Source: Coenobita brevimanus
Lineage: Eukaryota > Arthropoda > Malacostraca > Decapoda > Coenobitidae
Assembly: GCA_032717465.1 (NCBI GenBank)
Contig: CM064683.1
Coordinates: forward strand, 39,574,798-39,638,797
DNA: 64,000 nucleotides
Direction: 5' to 3'
A model generated the notes under the pieces. It did not search any database. It was not told the DNA's origin and saw only the letters and a list, made by a program, of their open reading frames with translations. Shown here piece after piece: positions 1-9,750 of the stretch. The position numbers and the translations under genes are program-made. Numbering within the stretch: the first letter of the stretch is position 1; the number at the start of each line of letters is the position of its first letter.

Positions 1-352
1 ATCATGTGAGTCAATTCAAGTGACCAAGAAGACGGAGGTGTGAATTCAAGTGCCCAAGAAGACGAGTGTTTGAGTTCAAGTGACCAAGAAGACGAGTGTC
101 TGAATTCAACTGACCAAGAAGACGGGTGTTTGAATTCAAGCGACCAAGAAGACGTGTTTGAATTCAACTGACCAAGAAGACCGGTGTTTGGATTCAAGCA
201 ACCTAGGAGATGGGGGTTTGAATTCAAGTGACCAAGAAGATGGGGGTTTGAATTCAAGTGACCAAGAAGACGAATGTTTGGATTCAAGTGACCAAGAAGA
301 CGAGTGTTTGGATTCAAGTGACCAAGAAGACGAGTGTTTGGATTCAAGCAAC
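1..352. repeat. 30-bp tandem repeat, 5' end of LINE A
   Basis: About 12 head-to-tail copies of a roughly 30-bp unit with core gaattcaagtgaccaagaag. The array runs off the window edge. One + frame reads it as a ten-residue acidic repeat (core SSDQEDECLD). It lies just upstream of the first ATG of LINE A at 376, so it may be a monomeric 5' UTR or promoter; that role is inferred. Confidence 0.85.
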
Positions 353-375
353 CAGTCAAATACCCCACAAGAAGA

Positions 376-638
376 TGGAAGGACAAGATTCTTCCGAGGA
401 CTATTCTGGCAGAGAATATCAGAGCAACGACATGGTGAATGGAGAAGGAAGGGCCACAGAAGGATCAGACAATAAGAATGATAATGGTGCAGCAGAGGCA
501 CCAGGCAGCAACGACGACAGTGAGGAGGAGAAGGATAAACAACAAGAAAATGGGAAGAAATGGAAGCCAAGAATGAAAGACACAGAAGCACGGAAAAATG
601 TTGAAAAACAAGAACGGAAAATTGGGAAGCGAGGATGA
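376..638 (+). pseudogene. LINE A acidic leader frame
   Basis: An open frame begins at ATG 376 (MEGQDSSEDYSG) and ends with TGA at 636-638. It encodes about 87 residues rich in Asp, Glu, Lys and Asn with no recognisable domain. The next frame at 651 opens only 12 bases later without its own ATG, so a single indel probably separated two parts of one LINE ORF1-like protein. The joining is inferred. Confidence 0.5.
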
Positions 639-650
639 GAAAATGAACTG

Positions 651-1544
651 GTGACAGACGACAAGAATGACTCAGTAAACATTACTTATAACAGTTTGGA
701 AATCAATTCTTCTACACAAAAGTCTCCAGATACAAAAAGAAAGTGTGCTAGGTGCAGAAAATATGTGAGGAAACAAGACAAAGCAATGTGGTGTGATGGA
801 TGTGAAGAATGGATTCACATACAGATGGGGTCAAGAAGACACTGCACTGAACACAAAATGACAAGTGAATTATATGAGGCAGTTAGAAAGGACAATGGAG
901 AGTGTGTAAATATAAGGTATAAATGCAATCAGTATCTTAAAGGTGAGAGAGAAAATGGAGCAGGCAAGGAAAAGAAGGGATTAAAACTTGCTCATAGGGA
1001 ATTGGAAATTATGGCAGAAAGATATAAGAAAATGGAAGAAAATTTGGAGAAATCAAAGGAAAGATATGAACAAAGTGAAAAGGAGAAGGAAATATTGTTT
1101 AAAGAGAAAGAAAAAGCAGAGGAAATGCAAAAGAAAGTAGAAAAAGAATATGAAGAAAATAGAAAGAAAAATTCTCATGGTGAAAAAGAAAAAGAATGTA
1201 AAAATCTGAGGAAAATAATTAAAAATTTGGAAGAAAGGGTCATGTATGAAAGTATTGAAAAAGAAGAAGCAAAAATAAATGAGGAAAAACTAAGAGAAAT
1301 CCTAATTGTAGTAAAGGAAGAAAACACTGCATTGAAAAGAAGATTAGATATTGAGAGTCAACAAAAACTTAAAGAACAGTATGACAAGATGGAAGAAGAA
1401 ACCAGGAAAAGAAGAAAAAGAGCAGATCACAGACAAAATATAGAAAATAATGGAGAAAGCAAACAAAAAGAGATAGAAATAGAAAATGAAAATAAAAAAC
1501 AAAGTGAAATATATGAAATAGAAGGGAAAACAGCCAAGCAGTGA
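651..1544 (+). pseudogene. LINE A ORF1-like protein: PHD-like zinc finger plus coiled coil
   Basis: The open frame covers 297 residues and has no ATG near its beginning. Residues 32-65 hold a cysteine/histidine cluster (C32-x2-C35, C48-x2-C51, H56, C65) with the WCDGCEEWIH signature of PHD fingers. The cluster lacks the full C4HC3 set, so it is partial. From about residue 115 to the end it is an unbroken Lys/Glu-rich coiled coil. PHD-type fingers in ORF1 are known from CR1-like LINEs and ORF1 coiled coils from L1, so an RNA-binding ORF1 role is likely. A highly charged continuation occurs in another frame at 1541-1750. Confidence 0.7.
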
Positions 1545-1752
1545 AAACCAGTGAGGATAATGTAATAGATAGTGAAGTAACAGTAACTGATAGAGAGAAG
1601 CATAAGGAACAAGAAAATTATGAAGCTACTGACAGAAAAGAAAATGGTAAAAAAGAAATGGCAGAAGGAGAAAAAGAACAACAGAAAGAAAGTACAGAAA
1701 AGTTAAACAACAAAAAAGACAGAGAAATCTGGAAGAGGGCAAGGAAATAAAG

Positions 1753-2094
1753 GAATGTTGATATTTTACTAGAGGAAACTGTAAGTTTGGAAAAGAGTGT
1801 AGATACAAACATATAATGAGAATAAATGAGACAGTCATAGAAAGAAGGAACATTGAATGCAAGTACTATAAGAAAGGAAAATGTATGAAAGGGAATGGAT
1901 GTAGGTTTTATCATATAAGAAATGAAAGGTGTAGATTCTTTGAAAGAGGGTATTGTAAAAAGGGTAAATACTGCAGCTATGTGCATGAAGAAACAAAAGA
2001 CAAAATAGTAAATGAAAAGAGTGAAACAAAAATGAGGAACATAAGAGAAATATTGAAGGAAGAAAATTTTGGGAAAGCAGAAAAACAGTATTAG
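1753..2094 (+). pseudogene. LINE A triple CCCH zinc-finger segment
   Basis: Three consecutive CCCH fingers can be read in one frame. The first (from 1753) starts C-stop-YFTRGNCKFGKECRYKH, its second codon being TGA at 1759-1761. The second and third (ORF from 1816) are C15-x7-C23-x5-C29-x3-H33 and C39-x7-C47-x5-C53-x3-H57. CCCH fingers generally bind single-stranded RNA. Their position between the coiled coil and the endonuclease remnant suggests template RNA binding for retrotransposition. This is an unusual module for a LINE. The nonsense codon and the following frame changes mark a pseudogene. Confidence 0.75.
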
Positions 2095-2099
2095 AAAAA

Positions 2100-2860
2100 T
2101 TGATATTGAGAGTGAAAGACATATGGAAGGAAATGAAAAACTTGCAGGAAGAAAGAATGTGAATATAGATGAGGAAGGAATGTACAAGCTAACGAAATAC
2201 AAAAACAAAGAAGTTAAAGAAACAGATCATAATACAATATTAATAGCAATGGATGATAAAATGAAAGAAGTAAGGAATGACTATGTAAAAAAGTGGTACT
2301 TTAAAAAAGAAGGAGGATGGGAAAAGTTTAAAAAATGACAGAGAAAAATGAAATTTTTGAGAGGCTGTGGAAAAAAGTAAACTACCAGGAACAAAGTATT
2401 GAAACTGAGTGGAATAAGTGGAAGGAAGTAGTGTATAATATACTGGATAAAGCATTTGGGAAATAAGAATGTCAAAAAGGGTTCAACCAGGAATAGATAA
2501 AAGGGTGAAGATATTAATGGAAAGAAAAAGGAAGATAAGGAAACAAATAAGAAAAGAGAATGATAAAACCAGAAAAGCAAACTTTATAACAGAAAGAAAA
2601 GAGATTGAGCAAAATATATAAATGAAAATGAGGAAAGAAGAAGAGAAGAAATTAGTAATCAGCTTAATGATAAAAGAAATAATAGTGATACGCTGTGGAA
2701 GTTAAGGAGAAGACTTAACAAGAAACCCCAGTGGCAGTATGTAGTAAGAGATAAAGATGGAAGTGATATAAGAAACCCAGAAAAGATAAAAGAGTTACAG
2801 AATACTATAAAGAGATATACAAAACAAATGACTTAACAAAAGGATATGAGGAATACACAG
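2100..2860 (+). pseudogene. LINE A endonuclease remnant and linker
   Basis: The frame ending at 2338 contains YKNKEVKETDHNTILI, which matches the last conserved block of APE-type LINE endonucleases (usually SDH; here TDH). The rest of the nuclease, normally about 200 residues, is absent between the zinc fingers and this block, so an internal deletion is inferred. Bases 2340-2860 continue as a decayed linker (for example FERLWKKVNYQEQSIETEW) with several stops and frame changes before the RT. Confidence 0.6.
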
Positions 2861-2861
2861 A

Positions 2862-4003
2862 ATGCTTAGAGAGTATGATCAGAGAATGATGTATGAAAAC
2901 AAGGAAGAGGAAAAATTAAGTGAGGAAGAGGTGAAAATGGTAATAACAAAGTTAAAGACTGGTAAAGCAACTGGCCCAGATAAAATTAGCAATGAAATGA
3001 TTAAAAGATGTGGGAAAAGTATGAAGGATTCAATAATAAGAATGATGATGAAAATATATGATAGAGAAATAATACCAAATGAATGGCACAAGGCATACAT
3101 AAAAAATATATATAAGGGAAAAGGTAACAAGAAAGATTTAAACAATTACAGAGGACTGATACTGAACTCACACCTGATGAAAATGATGGAGAAAATAATA
3201 GAAATGAAGGAGACAGAAAAGCTGGAGAATATGAGTGATTACCAGTGCGGGGCAAGGAAAGGAAAATCAGTGAGGGAACATCATTTTTTTATAAGAAATA
3301 TTATTGAAGAAGCACAACAGAAAAAGAAAGAAATAACAGCAGTATATTTTGATGTATCAAAGTGCTTTGACAAAATGGTATTAAAGGAAGTAATGAAGGA
3401 GTTATGGCTAAAGGGAATAAAGGGTAAAAACTGGAGAATGATATATGAAATTAATATGAAAAATGAATTGATACCCATGACAGAAATTGGGGAATGTAAA
3501 GGAGTGTATGTACAGGAGATGATAAGACAGGGATCAGTGCTAGGGGCCAAAATAAGTTCAATAACTATGGATTCACTAAGCAGAATGATGAGAGAAAAAG
3601 AAAGTAATTGGAAAATAGGAAATGTAAGGATAAGCCCATTAATATTTCAAGATGATATCATGGCAATAGAGGAAAATTACAAAATACAGGATACAATAAA
3701 CACAATTGAAGTATTTCTAAAATTAAAAAGACTAGAAATTAATGAACATAAAACAAAGCAACCAGCATTAGTAGGCAAGGGAAAAAGAGTAAAAATAAAT
3801 GGTAAAGAAATTGTAAGAACACAAAGTCATAAGTACCTGGGAATAATTATACAAGAAAAAGGGAAACAGAATATTAAAGTGGAAAATATGATAAATAAAG
3901 CAAGGGTAGCGGCAAATGAATGTATTAACATCATAAATAGAAGAGAACTGAAAAAAAGTAGAATTAAAATTGGACTAAAATTATTTAATACTTGTGTATT
4001 ACC
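2862..4003 (+). pseudogene. LINE A reverse transcriptase domain (N-terminal and palm)
   Basis: The frame of about 380 residues carries RT blocks in the right order: GKATGPDKISNEMIK, a YRGLILNSHLMKMMEKII block, motif A FDVSKCFDKM (Asp near residue 164), motif B RQGSVLGAKISS, motif C FQDDIMAIE (Asp pair at 3651-3656) and motif E HKYLGIII. Motif C has Gln where most LINE RTs have Ala (FADD/YADD). The catalytic aspartates are kept. The frame is cut at 4003 by LINE B, and the next LINE A codons resume at 5957. Confidence 0.85.
3996..4003 (+). repeat. Left target-site duplication of LINE B
   Basis: The octamer gtattacc ends the left part of LINE A and recurs at 5949-5956, immediately after the LINE B tail. 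In LINE A it encodes part of the conserved VLP block, so one copy is the original target. Confidence 0.85.
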
Positions 4004-4006
4004 AAT

Positions 4007-5017
4007 ACAACAGCAACACCGAGGTTAAGAGACTGGTGAAGGAGAGTAAGAAGAAAGTGGATGAAGAGTTTGGGAGGAATCTGAGTGTGAAATGGAGGGA
4101 GAGTAAGAAATTGTTTTGGAAGGAGGTAAAGAAAGTAAGGCACTGTGAAAGGGGAAATAGTAGGGGAGTGAAAGATAGGAATAATAGATTGTTGGTGGAG
4201 AAGAGAGAGAAATTGAGGAGATGGAAGGAGCACTTTGAGGATTTGTTGAATGTAGAGAGTGAGAGCAGTGTGAGTATAAGTGGTTGGGGAATGGCTGGGA
4301 GAAGAAGAGATGAGAGGAGGGAGGAAGAGATCAGTAGGTCGGAAGTAGTGGAAGCGATGAAGAAGATTAAGCTGGGAAAGGCCCCAGGAATTGATGGAGT
4401 GTGTGGTGAAATGCTTAGGTATGGGGGTGAGATTGTTGTGGAGTGGATATGGAAGTTGTGTAGATTGGCTTGGGAAGAGGGAAGGGTTCCAGAGGACTGG
4501 AAATCAGGTATAATTGTTCCTCTGTACAAAGGAAAAGGGGAGAGAGAAGTATGTGGTAACCATAGGGGTATTTGCCTTCTTAGTGTGACTGGTAAAATAT
4601 ATGGTAGAATACTCATTGATAGGGTTAGGCATATAACAGAGGACCTAGCTGGAGAAGAACAAGGGGGATTTAGGAAGGGAAAAGGGTGTGTAGATCAGAT
4701 ATTTGTTCTAAGATGTTTAGTGGAGAAGTATCTAGAGAAGGGAAGGAAAGTGTATGCTGCCTTCATGGACTTGGAGAAAGCTTATGACAGAATAGATAGG
4801 CAAGGTATATGGAAGGTATTAAGAATATATGGAGTGGAGGGGAAATTGTTGTGTGCTGTGAAGAGTATGTACGAGGGAGCTAGGGCTACGGTGCGAGTGG
4901 ATGGTGAGCTGAGTGAGTTCTTTGATCTCAATGTGGGACTGAAACAGGGGTGTGTAATGTCTCCATGGCTGTTTAATATATATATGGATGGGGTTGTAAA
5001 GGAGGTACAAGGTAGGG
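4007..5017 (+). pseudogene. LINE B reverse transcriptase, first part
   Basis: The frame holds an arginine/lysine-rich linker, then RT blocks KLGKAPGIDGVCGEML, YKGKGEREVCGNHRGICLLS, motif [16 protein letters not shown] and motif B LKQGCVMSPWLFNIYMDGVV. It is open up to a TC microsatellite insertion at about 5018, after which the frame fails. Upstream endonuclease sequence is absent because of 5' truncation. Bases encoding NIYMDG read aatatatatatgg, a spot that has expanded into TA arrays in LINE F at 40974. Confidence 0.85.
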
Positions 5018-5110
5018 CAGAGGTTGAGAATAGAAGAGTTGACCCGCGAGATTTAAAATCCTCTCTCTCTCTCTCTCTCTCTCTCTGCCACTATATACAC
5101 TGTATAGGCT
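5018..5110 (+). repeat. TC-microsatellite unit inserted in LINE B
   Basis: A 93-bp segment begins cagaggttgagaatagaag, contains (TC)n at about 5060-5089, and ends ctatatacactgtataggct. The same flanks with a longer (TC)n occur at 7404-7518 in unrelated surroundings. It separates RT motif B from motif C, where related LINEs have only a few codons. Confidence 0.8.
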
Positions 5111-5846
5111 GAATGAGGGTGAGATTTGGAAGCTTCCGGTGTTGCTGTTTGCTGATGATACAGTATTGTTGAGTGAAGATGAATGGGAGTTGCAAGGTTT
5201 GGTGAATGAATCTGAGACAGTGTGTAGGAGGAGGAAGCTGAAAGTTAATGTAAACAAAAGTAAAGTTATGGTGTTTGAAAGGAATGAAGTCACAGAGTGT
5301 GGAGTGAGGTTGGATGGTGAGGATATGGAGAATGTGAGTGCATTCAAGTACTTGGGTAGTGTGATGAGTAAGGATGGAACTGTGGGGGATGAAGTACGTG
5401 AAAGGGTACAGCAGGGAAGAAAGGTTGTTGGTACACTGAAAGCAGCGATGAGAAATAGGGAGGTGAGTATGGAAGTTAAGAAGTCACTGCATGATGGTAT
5501 TGTGATCCCTACCCTGACGTATGGAAGCGAGGCGTGGACCTTGCAAGAGGGGAACAAGTCAAGAGTGAGAGCAGTGGAAATGAGTTACTTGAGAGGAGCA
5601 TGTGGAGTGACGTGGAGGGACAGGCTGACGAATGAAGAAGTGAAGGAACGTTGTGGGGTAGATGTGGATGTGGTTGAAAAGATTAGGAGAAATACACTGA
5701 GGTGGTTTGGACATGTGGAGAGAATGGAGAATGAAAGACTGACTAAGAGGGTGTATGTAGGTGAGGTGGAGGGAGGGAGAGGGAGGGGTAGACCGAGGAT
5801 GAGGTGGAGGGATGGAGTTGAGAGGTATATGAGGGAGGGGGGGTGA
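5111..5846 (+). pseudogene. LINE B reverse transcriptase, C-terminal part
   Basis: After the TC insertion the RT resumes with motif C LLFADDTVLL (FADD codons at 5148-5159), then VNKSKVMVFER, KYLGSVMSKDG, LTYGSEAWTLQ, LRWFGHVERM and GRGRPRMRWRDGVERYM. The reading frame ends with TGA at 5844-5846 close to the element's 3' tail. Its order and spacing agree with an intact LINE C-terminus, so only the upstream insertion and the 5' truncation disable this copy. Confidence 0.85.
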
Positions 5847-5948
5847 GTTGGGGGGAGGGGAGTCAAATGGTGGGTGACAGAATGACTTGGAGGCGTTTTG
5901 TCTGCGGCCACCCTTTGCGGGATTAGGGCGTCGGGCTATAGATAGATA

Positions 5949-5956
5949 GTATTACC
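5949..5956 (+). repeat. Right target-site duplication of LINE B
   Basis: Second copy of gtattacc; LINE A coding sequence resumes directly after it. Confidence 0.85.
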
Positions 5957-6749
5957 GATAATGTTGTTTGGAAGGGAAAGTGGGAAAACATCATGAGAAA
6001 AAGAAAAGAAAGCTGTAAATAATGTTCAGACTCAGTACTTAACAATATTAATCAAGGTACCAAGGACAACACCGAAATGTGCTTTATTATATGAAACACA
6101 GGAAGTAAAAATAGAACACAAAATTAATCAAAGAAAACTTGAATATTACATTGAACTCAAGAATAGGGAAGAAGACGCTGTTGAAGTAAAGATGATAAAA
6201 CAGTGTGAAGATTTTGAAAGAGAGTACGTGAGAGAAATAATAGACATTAAAGAAAAGTACAGCATACCTGAAGACTTAGAAACATTAGAAGAGAGAGTGG
6301 CAAAAAGGGTAATAAAAGAAAAAATAATGACAAAAAATAAAGAAGAAATTTGTGAAGACACGAGAAAAGGGAGTAAGACAAAGGAATCAGTGGAACAAGA
6401 AATAGACCTACAGAGATACCTAGAGGAAATAGAGTTTGAAAGCGCAAAGATTATATTTTTTATTCGAACCAAAATGTTAGAAGTGAAGGAAAATTATAAG
6501 AAAAAGTACCGGTATGAGCCTAACCTTATATGTGACATGTGCCAAGAAGAGAATGAAAATCAGCATCATTTATTCATATGTGAAGCATACCAAGATTTAA
6601 CAAGAGAAATTAAAGGAAAAGAATCAATAACAGAAATACTAAAACAAAATGAATTACAGGTTGTAGCAAATACAGTGGGCAGAATAATGAAACGAAGAGA
6701 AGTATTTATGAATATAAGGAGCAACATAGAAATGAACAATAGAGATTGA
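5957..6749 (+). pseudogene. LINE A RT C-terminal domain with zinc knuckle
   Basis: The continuation of LINE A after the LINE B insertion. An early frame break is followed by an open frame (6192-6749) rich in Lys and Glu. Near its end is CDMCQEENENQHHLFIC, a C-x2-C-x7-H-x4-C knuckle typical of the extreme C-terminus of many LINE polymerases. It stops at 6749, about 80 bases before the element's 3' end. Restoring contiguity with 2862-4003 requires only removal of LINE B and one duplication, but small indels remain. Confidence 0.8.
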
Positions 6750-6769
6750 AAAAAGAATAATAATAAATA

Positions 6770-6830
6770 AATAAATAAGCCATCTTGTTTAAAGACAAGA
6801 ACTCCCGGATGGGAGTAGGCGCCAACAACA
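6770..6830 (+). other. LINE A 3' tail: two hairpins and (CAA)n
   Basis: After the stop comes an AAATAAAT-rich stretch. Then come two adjacent perfect hairpins: cttgt/acaag around ttaaag at 6784-6799, and actccc/gggagt around gga... at 6801-6816. An (ACA)n tail follows at about 6824-6839. Such a compact structured end is a plausible RT recognition site. Confidence 0.6.
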
Positions 6831-7403
6831 ACAACAACATAATTCCTGTAGGGGTGACCCAAATCTGTCAACCGAAGACATCCCACACGGTCAGCCACAT
6901 CTTCAGTTACTCACAGCTCTGTCATTATACACTCACCTGCAGCGTTTTGGTTGGCAGAGAAGATGCCAGGGCAGGCTGGGTGGCCAATACACACACAATA
7001 TATCGTCATTTAATCTTAAATACCAAAATACACAATCAAAATACACTTCACACTTCAACATCAGCACCAAACCCACAGCAGCAAAATACCGGCTGATTCG
7101 GGAATCTTGCCTTCGGGACAAACTCGTAATTTTACCGATTTTTCACTAAAAATTACATTCAAATATGACTTTTGACATACCACAATTATCACTGTATTGA
7201 AATCACACGTGTCTGTTTCATAAATTTAACAAAAAAAAATGTTTTTCAGTCATAACTGTACAGGTATTTTTTTCATTACATTTTGGTAATATAGTTCTCA
7301 TACTTATTTCTTGCCTAATTTTTTCAAGAGTACGTTTCTATACATCAATATCTATACGGAAATGTTAAAAAGCTAATCGATATAAGAGAACTTAAATAAA
7401 ACA
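6831..7403. other. No recognisable gene
   Basis: An AT-rich stretch with no domain-bearing frame, no clear repeat and no RNA gene that I can see. Confidence 0.5.
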
Positions 7404-7442
7404 CAGAGGTTGAGAATAGAAGAGTTGACCCGCGAGATTTAA

Positions 7443-7497
<55 letters not shown>

Positions 7498-7518
7498 ACT
7501 ATATACACTGTATAGGCT
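7404..7518 (+). repeat. Second copy of the TC-microsatellite unit
   Basis: It shares about 45 bases to the left and 25 bases to the right of the (TC)n with 5018-5110, but has a longer TC run. Neither flank outside the unit matches LINE B. A second pure (TC)n array follows at 7573-7630. Confidence 0.8.
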
Positions 7519-7567
7519 ATAGTTATGTACCATAACTGTCCTATACTGGACAAGACAGTCATGATAA

Positions 7568-7572
<5 letters not shown>

Positions 7573-7630
<58 letters not shown>
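7573..7630. repeat. (TC)n microsatellite
   Basis: An uninterrupted CT run of about 58 bases. Confidence 0.95.
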
Positions 7631-7633
<3 letters not shown>

Positions 7634-7847
7634 CAATTACTCACCCCTTAGCAGGCAGCGTTCCATGAGCAATAAAACCTAACCGCCTCTTGGCATCTAA
7701 AAATAATCTGAAGGTAATGACGCTCGTGCATTACATCAGCATAGAACATGTAAACCCATCACTGATTTCCTTGTAAAGAATTGTTCCATAAAGAGGAAAG
7801 TAGGTATGTGTGACACGCTATACTACTACAACTACTGCTATTACAAT

Positions 7848-8480
7848 TATCTATATATCTATAGTCAGCTGCCATAATCCTGTACGGGGTGGCCGTTTGT
7901 TTTTGAGTTAGTTGTTTTATGGTGAGGGGCATTAACCCTCCGCCAACCCACTTGCTGACAAGTAGGGAACAAGTATGGGTTGGTTATATGGTTACCACCC
8001 AGCGTTGCAAATGGTTTCCTGGCTTACAGGAAACCATTAGGCTTGTCACTCAATGTAAAGCCATCTGAAAAGGAAAGAAGAGTAATAAAAAGTGACAGGA
8101 AAGATGGGAGAAACAGGAAGAGACGAGGGAAGACAGAATATGAATGATAAAGGTGAAGAAGTAGGGAGCACTACATCAAGTGAGTGGATGCATAAGAAAT
8201 AGGAAGAGAGGAGGGCAGACACAGAAAGAGAATGATAAATGTGAAGAAAGTAGGTAGCACATCAAGTGAGTGGATGATGGTGAGAAATAGGAAGAGAGGA
8301 GGGCAGACACAGAAAAAGAATGATAAATGTGAAGAAAGTAGGCAGCACTACATCAAGTGAGTGGATGATGGTGAGAAATAGGAAGAGAGGAGGGCAGACA
8401 CAGAAAAAGCGTGATAAAGGCGAAGGAAGTATGCAGCACTACATCAAGTGAGTGGATGATACTCGTCACCACCTACCACA
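7848..8480 (-). mobile_element. SINE-like element copy 1 with LINE B-type tail
   Basis: On the minus strand the element ends ggccacc...ggattatggcagctgac followed by a TATC/GATA-type tail, which resembles the LINE B 3' end. Its body includes the conserved block around ggttatatggttaccaccca at about 7981-8000. It also has two to three internal tandem copies of a ~95-110 bp block (8190-8460) with catcaagtgagtggatgatg. It has no coding capacity. It is similar along most of its length to 9751-10220 and more distantly to 19680-20215. Confidence 0.7.
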
Positions 8481-8489
8481 TCACGAAGA

Positions 8490-9570
8490 AGTGCTATGGA
8501 AGAGATATAGAGCCTTTTTTTTTTTTTTAACAGATGAACACCAGAATGTGCTAGTCATGAAGAAGTGCTATGGAAAGGATCTAGAGCTGAAATAGTTGAG
8601 GTAGGAATGAGTCTCCTTGGTTACTAGACAAAGAACCGTAACCCCTTCCAGCTTAGTTGATGGCCAAGTGTAGTCAGATTGGAGGGTAGATTTGACTAGT
8701 AACCAAGGAGACTCCTGCCTGCCTCACAACTTAGCCTTGGAATTGAAAAAATATACATTTAATTCAAACTTTGATTTAGTTTTAAGGTATATTTGGTGGT
8801 CTAGTGGGTTTAGGCTGTCAGTTTTGGCTATACTTCCTGCACTTCTTCATGACTAGCATTTTTCTACCTATGGCTGGTGGTTTAATGGGTTTAGGCTGTC
8901 AGTTTTGGCTCGGTAGGGATGGTTGGGGATTGCTATACTCCTTGCACTTCTTCATGACTAGCATTTTTCTGCTTATAGCTGGTGGTTAAGTGGGTTTAGG
9001 CTGTCAGTTTTGGCTATATACCCTTCACTTCTTCGTGACTATAATTTTCTGCACACACCAGGTGTTGCAGTGGGGTTAGGCTGTTAATTTAGGCCCAGTT
9101 AGGGTTCTGAGGGTGGTATGGGACTGTTATACTCCCCTGCACTTCTTCGTGACTAGCATTTTTCTACCTATGCCTGGTGGGCTAGTGGGTTTAGGCTGTC
9201 AATTTTGGCTATACTCCATGCACTTCTTCGTGACTAGCATTTTCCTACCTATGGCAGGTGGTTTAGTGGGTTTACGCTGTCAACTATTGAGAATAGTTCA
9301 CTTAATATTCTCCTGCACTTCTTCATGACTAGTATTTCTCTGCTTATGGCTGGTGGCTTAGTGGGTTTAGGCTGGCAATTATAGCTATACATCCTGCACT
9401 TCTTCGTGACTATTTTTCTGTATACATCAGGTGGTGCAGTGGGTTTAGGCTGTTAATTTAGGCCCAGTTAGGGTTCTGAGCGGTGGTATGGGACTGTCAT
9501 ACTCCCCTGCACTTCTTCGTGACTAGTTTTGCACATAATTGGTGGTTTAGTGGGTTCAGCCGTCCCAGTT
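8490..9570. repeat. ~115-bp minisatellite
   Basis: Degenerate tandem units contain gtgggtttaggctgtcagtt, cacttcttcatgactagcat and acctatggctggtgg. About eight units run from 8780 to 9560. The stretch 8490-8780 holds inverted pieces of the same motifs (gaagaagtgctatgg) and a T-run at 8516-8528. The short open frames here are repeats of the unit and not genes. Confidence 0.8.
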
Positions 9571-9599
9571 TTGCTCCATTGAGAGGAACACAAGATCAT

Positions 9600-9750
9600 A
9601 TTGTCTTCACTGACTGGAATAATGAGTCTCCTTGGTTACTATTCAAATATCTGCTGTTATTATCTGATAGAACTGCATGATTATGAGTCTCCTTGGTTAC
9701 TATTCCCATATCTATTGTTTTTAACCAATAGAACTGGGAAAAAGCTAAAT
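9600..9750. repeat. Dispersed gagtctccttggttact motif, first pair
   Basis: The motif gagtctccttggttact occurs at about 9622 and 9687, and again at about 8606, 10279, 10331 and 10456. The reverse complement is at about 8693. The spacing is irregular, so this is not a simple tandem array. Confidence 0.7.

Larger units (their letters stand above)
4004..5948 (+). mobile_element. LINE B, 5'-truncated RTE-like LINE nested in LINE A
   Basis: This 1.9-kb LINE starts abruptly at the target duplication, inside its own coding region, and ends in ggccaccc...gcgggattagggcg followed by a short (GATA)n tail. It holds an RT and the C-terminal LRWFGHVERM / GRGRPRMRW blocks common in RTE-like LINEs. Partial copies of the same 3' end lie at 10603-10826, 38775-39075 and 58735-59475. 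SINE-like elements in this window carry the same tail. Clade assignment rests on motif resemblance only. Confidence 0.85.
1..6830 (+). mobile_element. LINE A, non-LTR retrotransposon split by LINE B
   Basis: The element reads on the + strand in order: 5' tandem repeats; an acidic leader; a PHD-like finger with a long coiled coil; three CCCH zinc fingers; the last piece of an APE-type endonuclease; a linker; reverse transcriptase (RT); and an RT C-terminal domain with a zinc knuckle. It ends in two small hairpins and (CAA)n near 6830. Most of the endonuclease is missing and the frames carry stops and shifts, so this copy is dead. LINE B sits in it at 4004-5948. The low-GC, A-rich coding strand differs sharply from the GC-richer LINE B. 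The clade is not identified; the FQDD active site is atypical for Jockey or CR1 elements. Confidence 0.85.
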
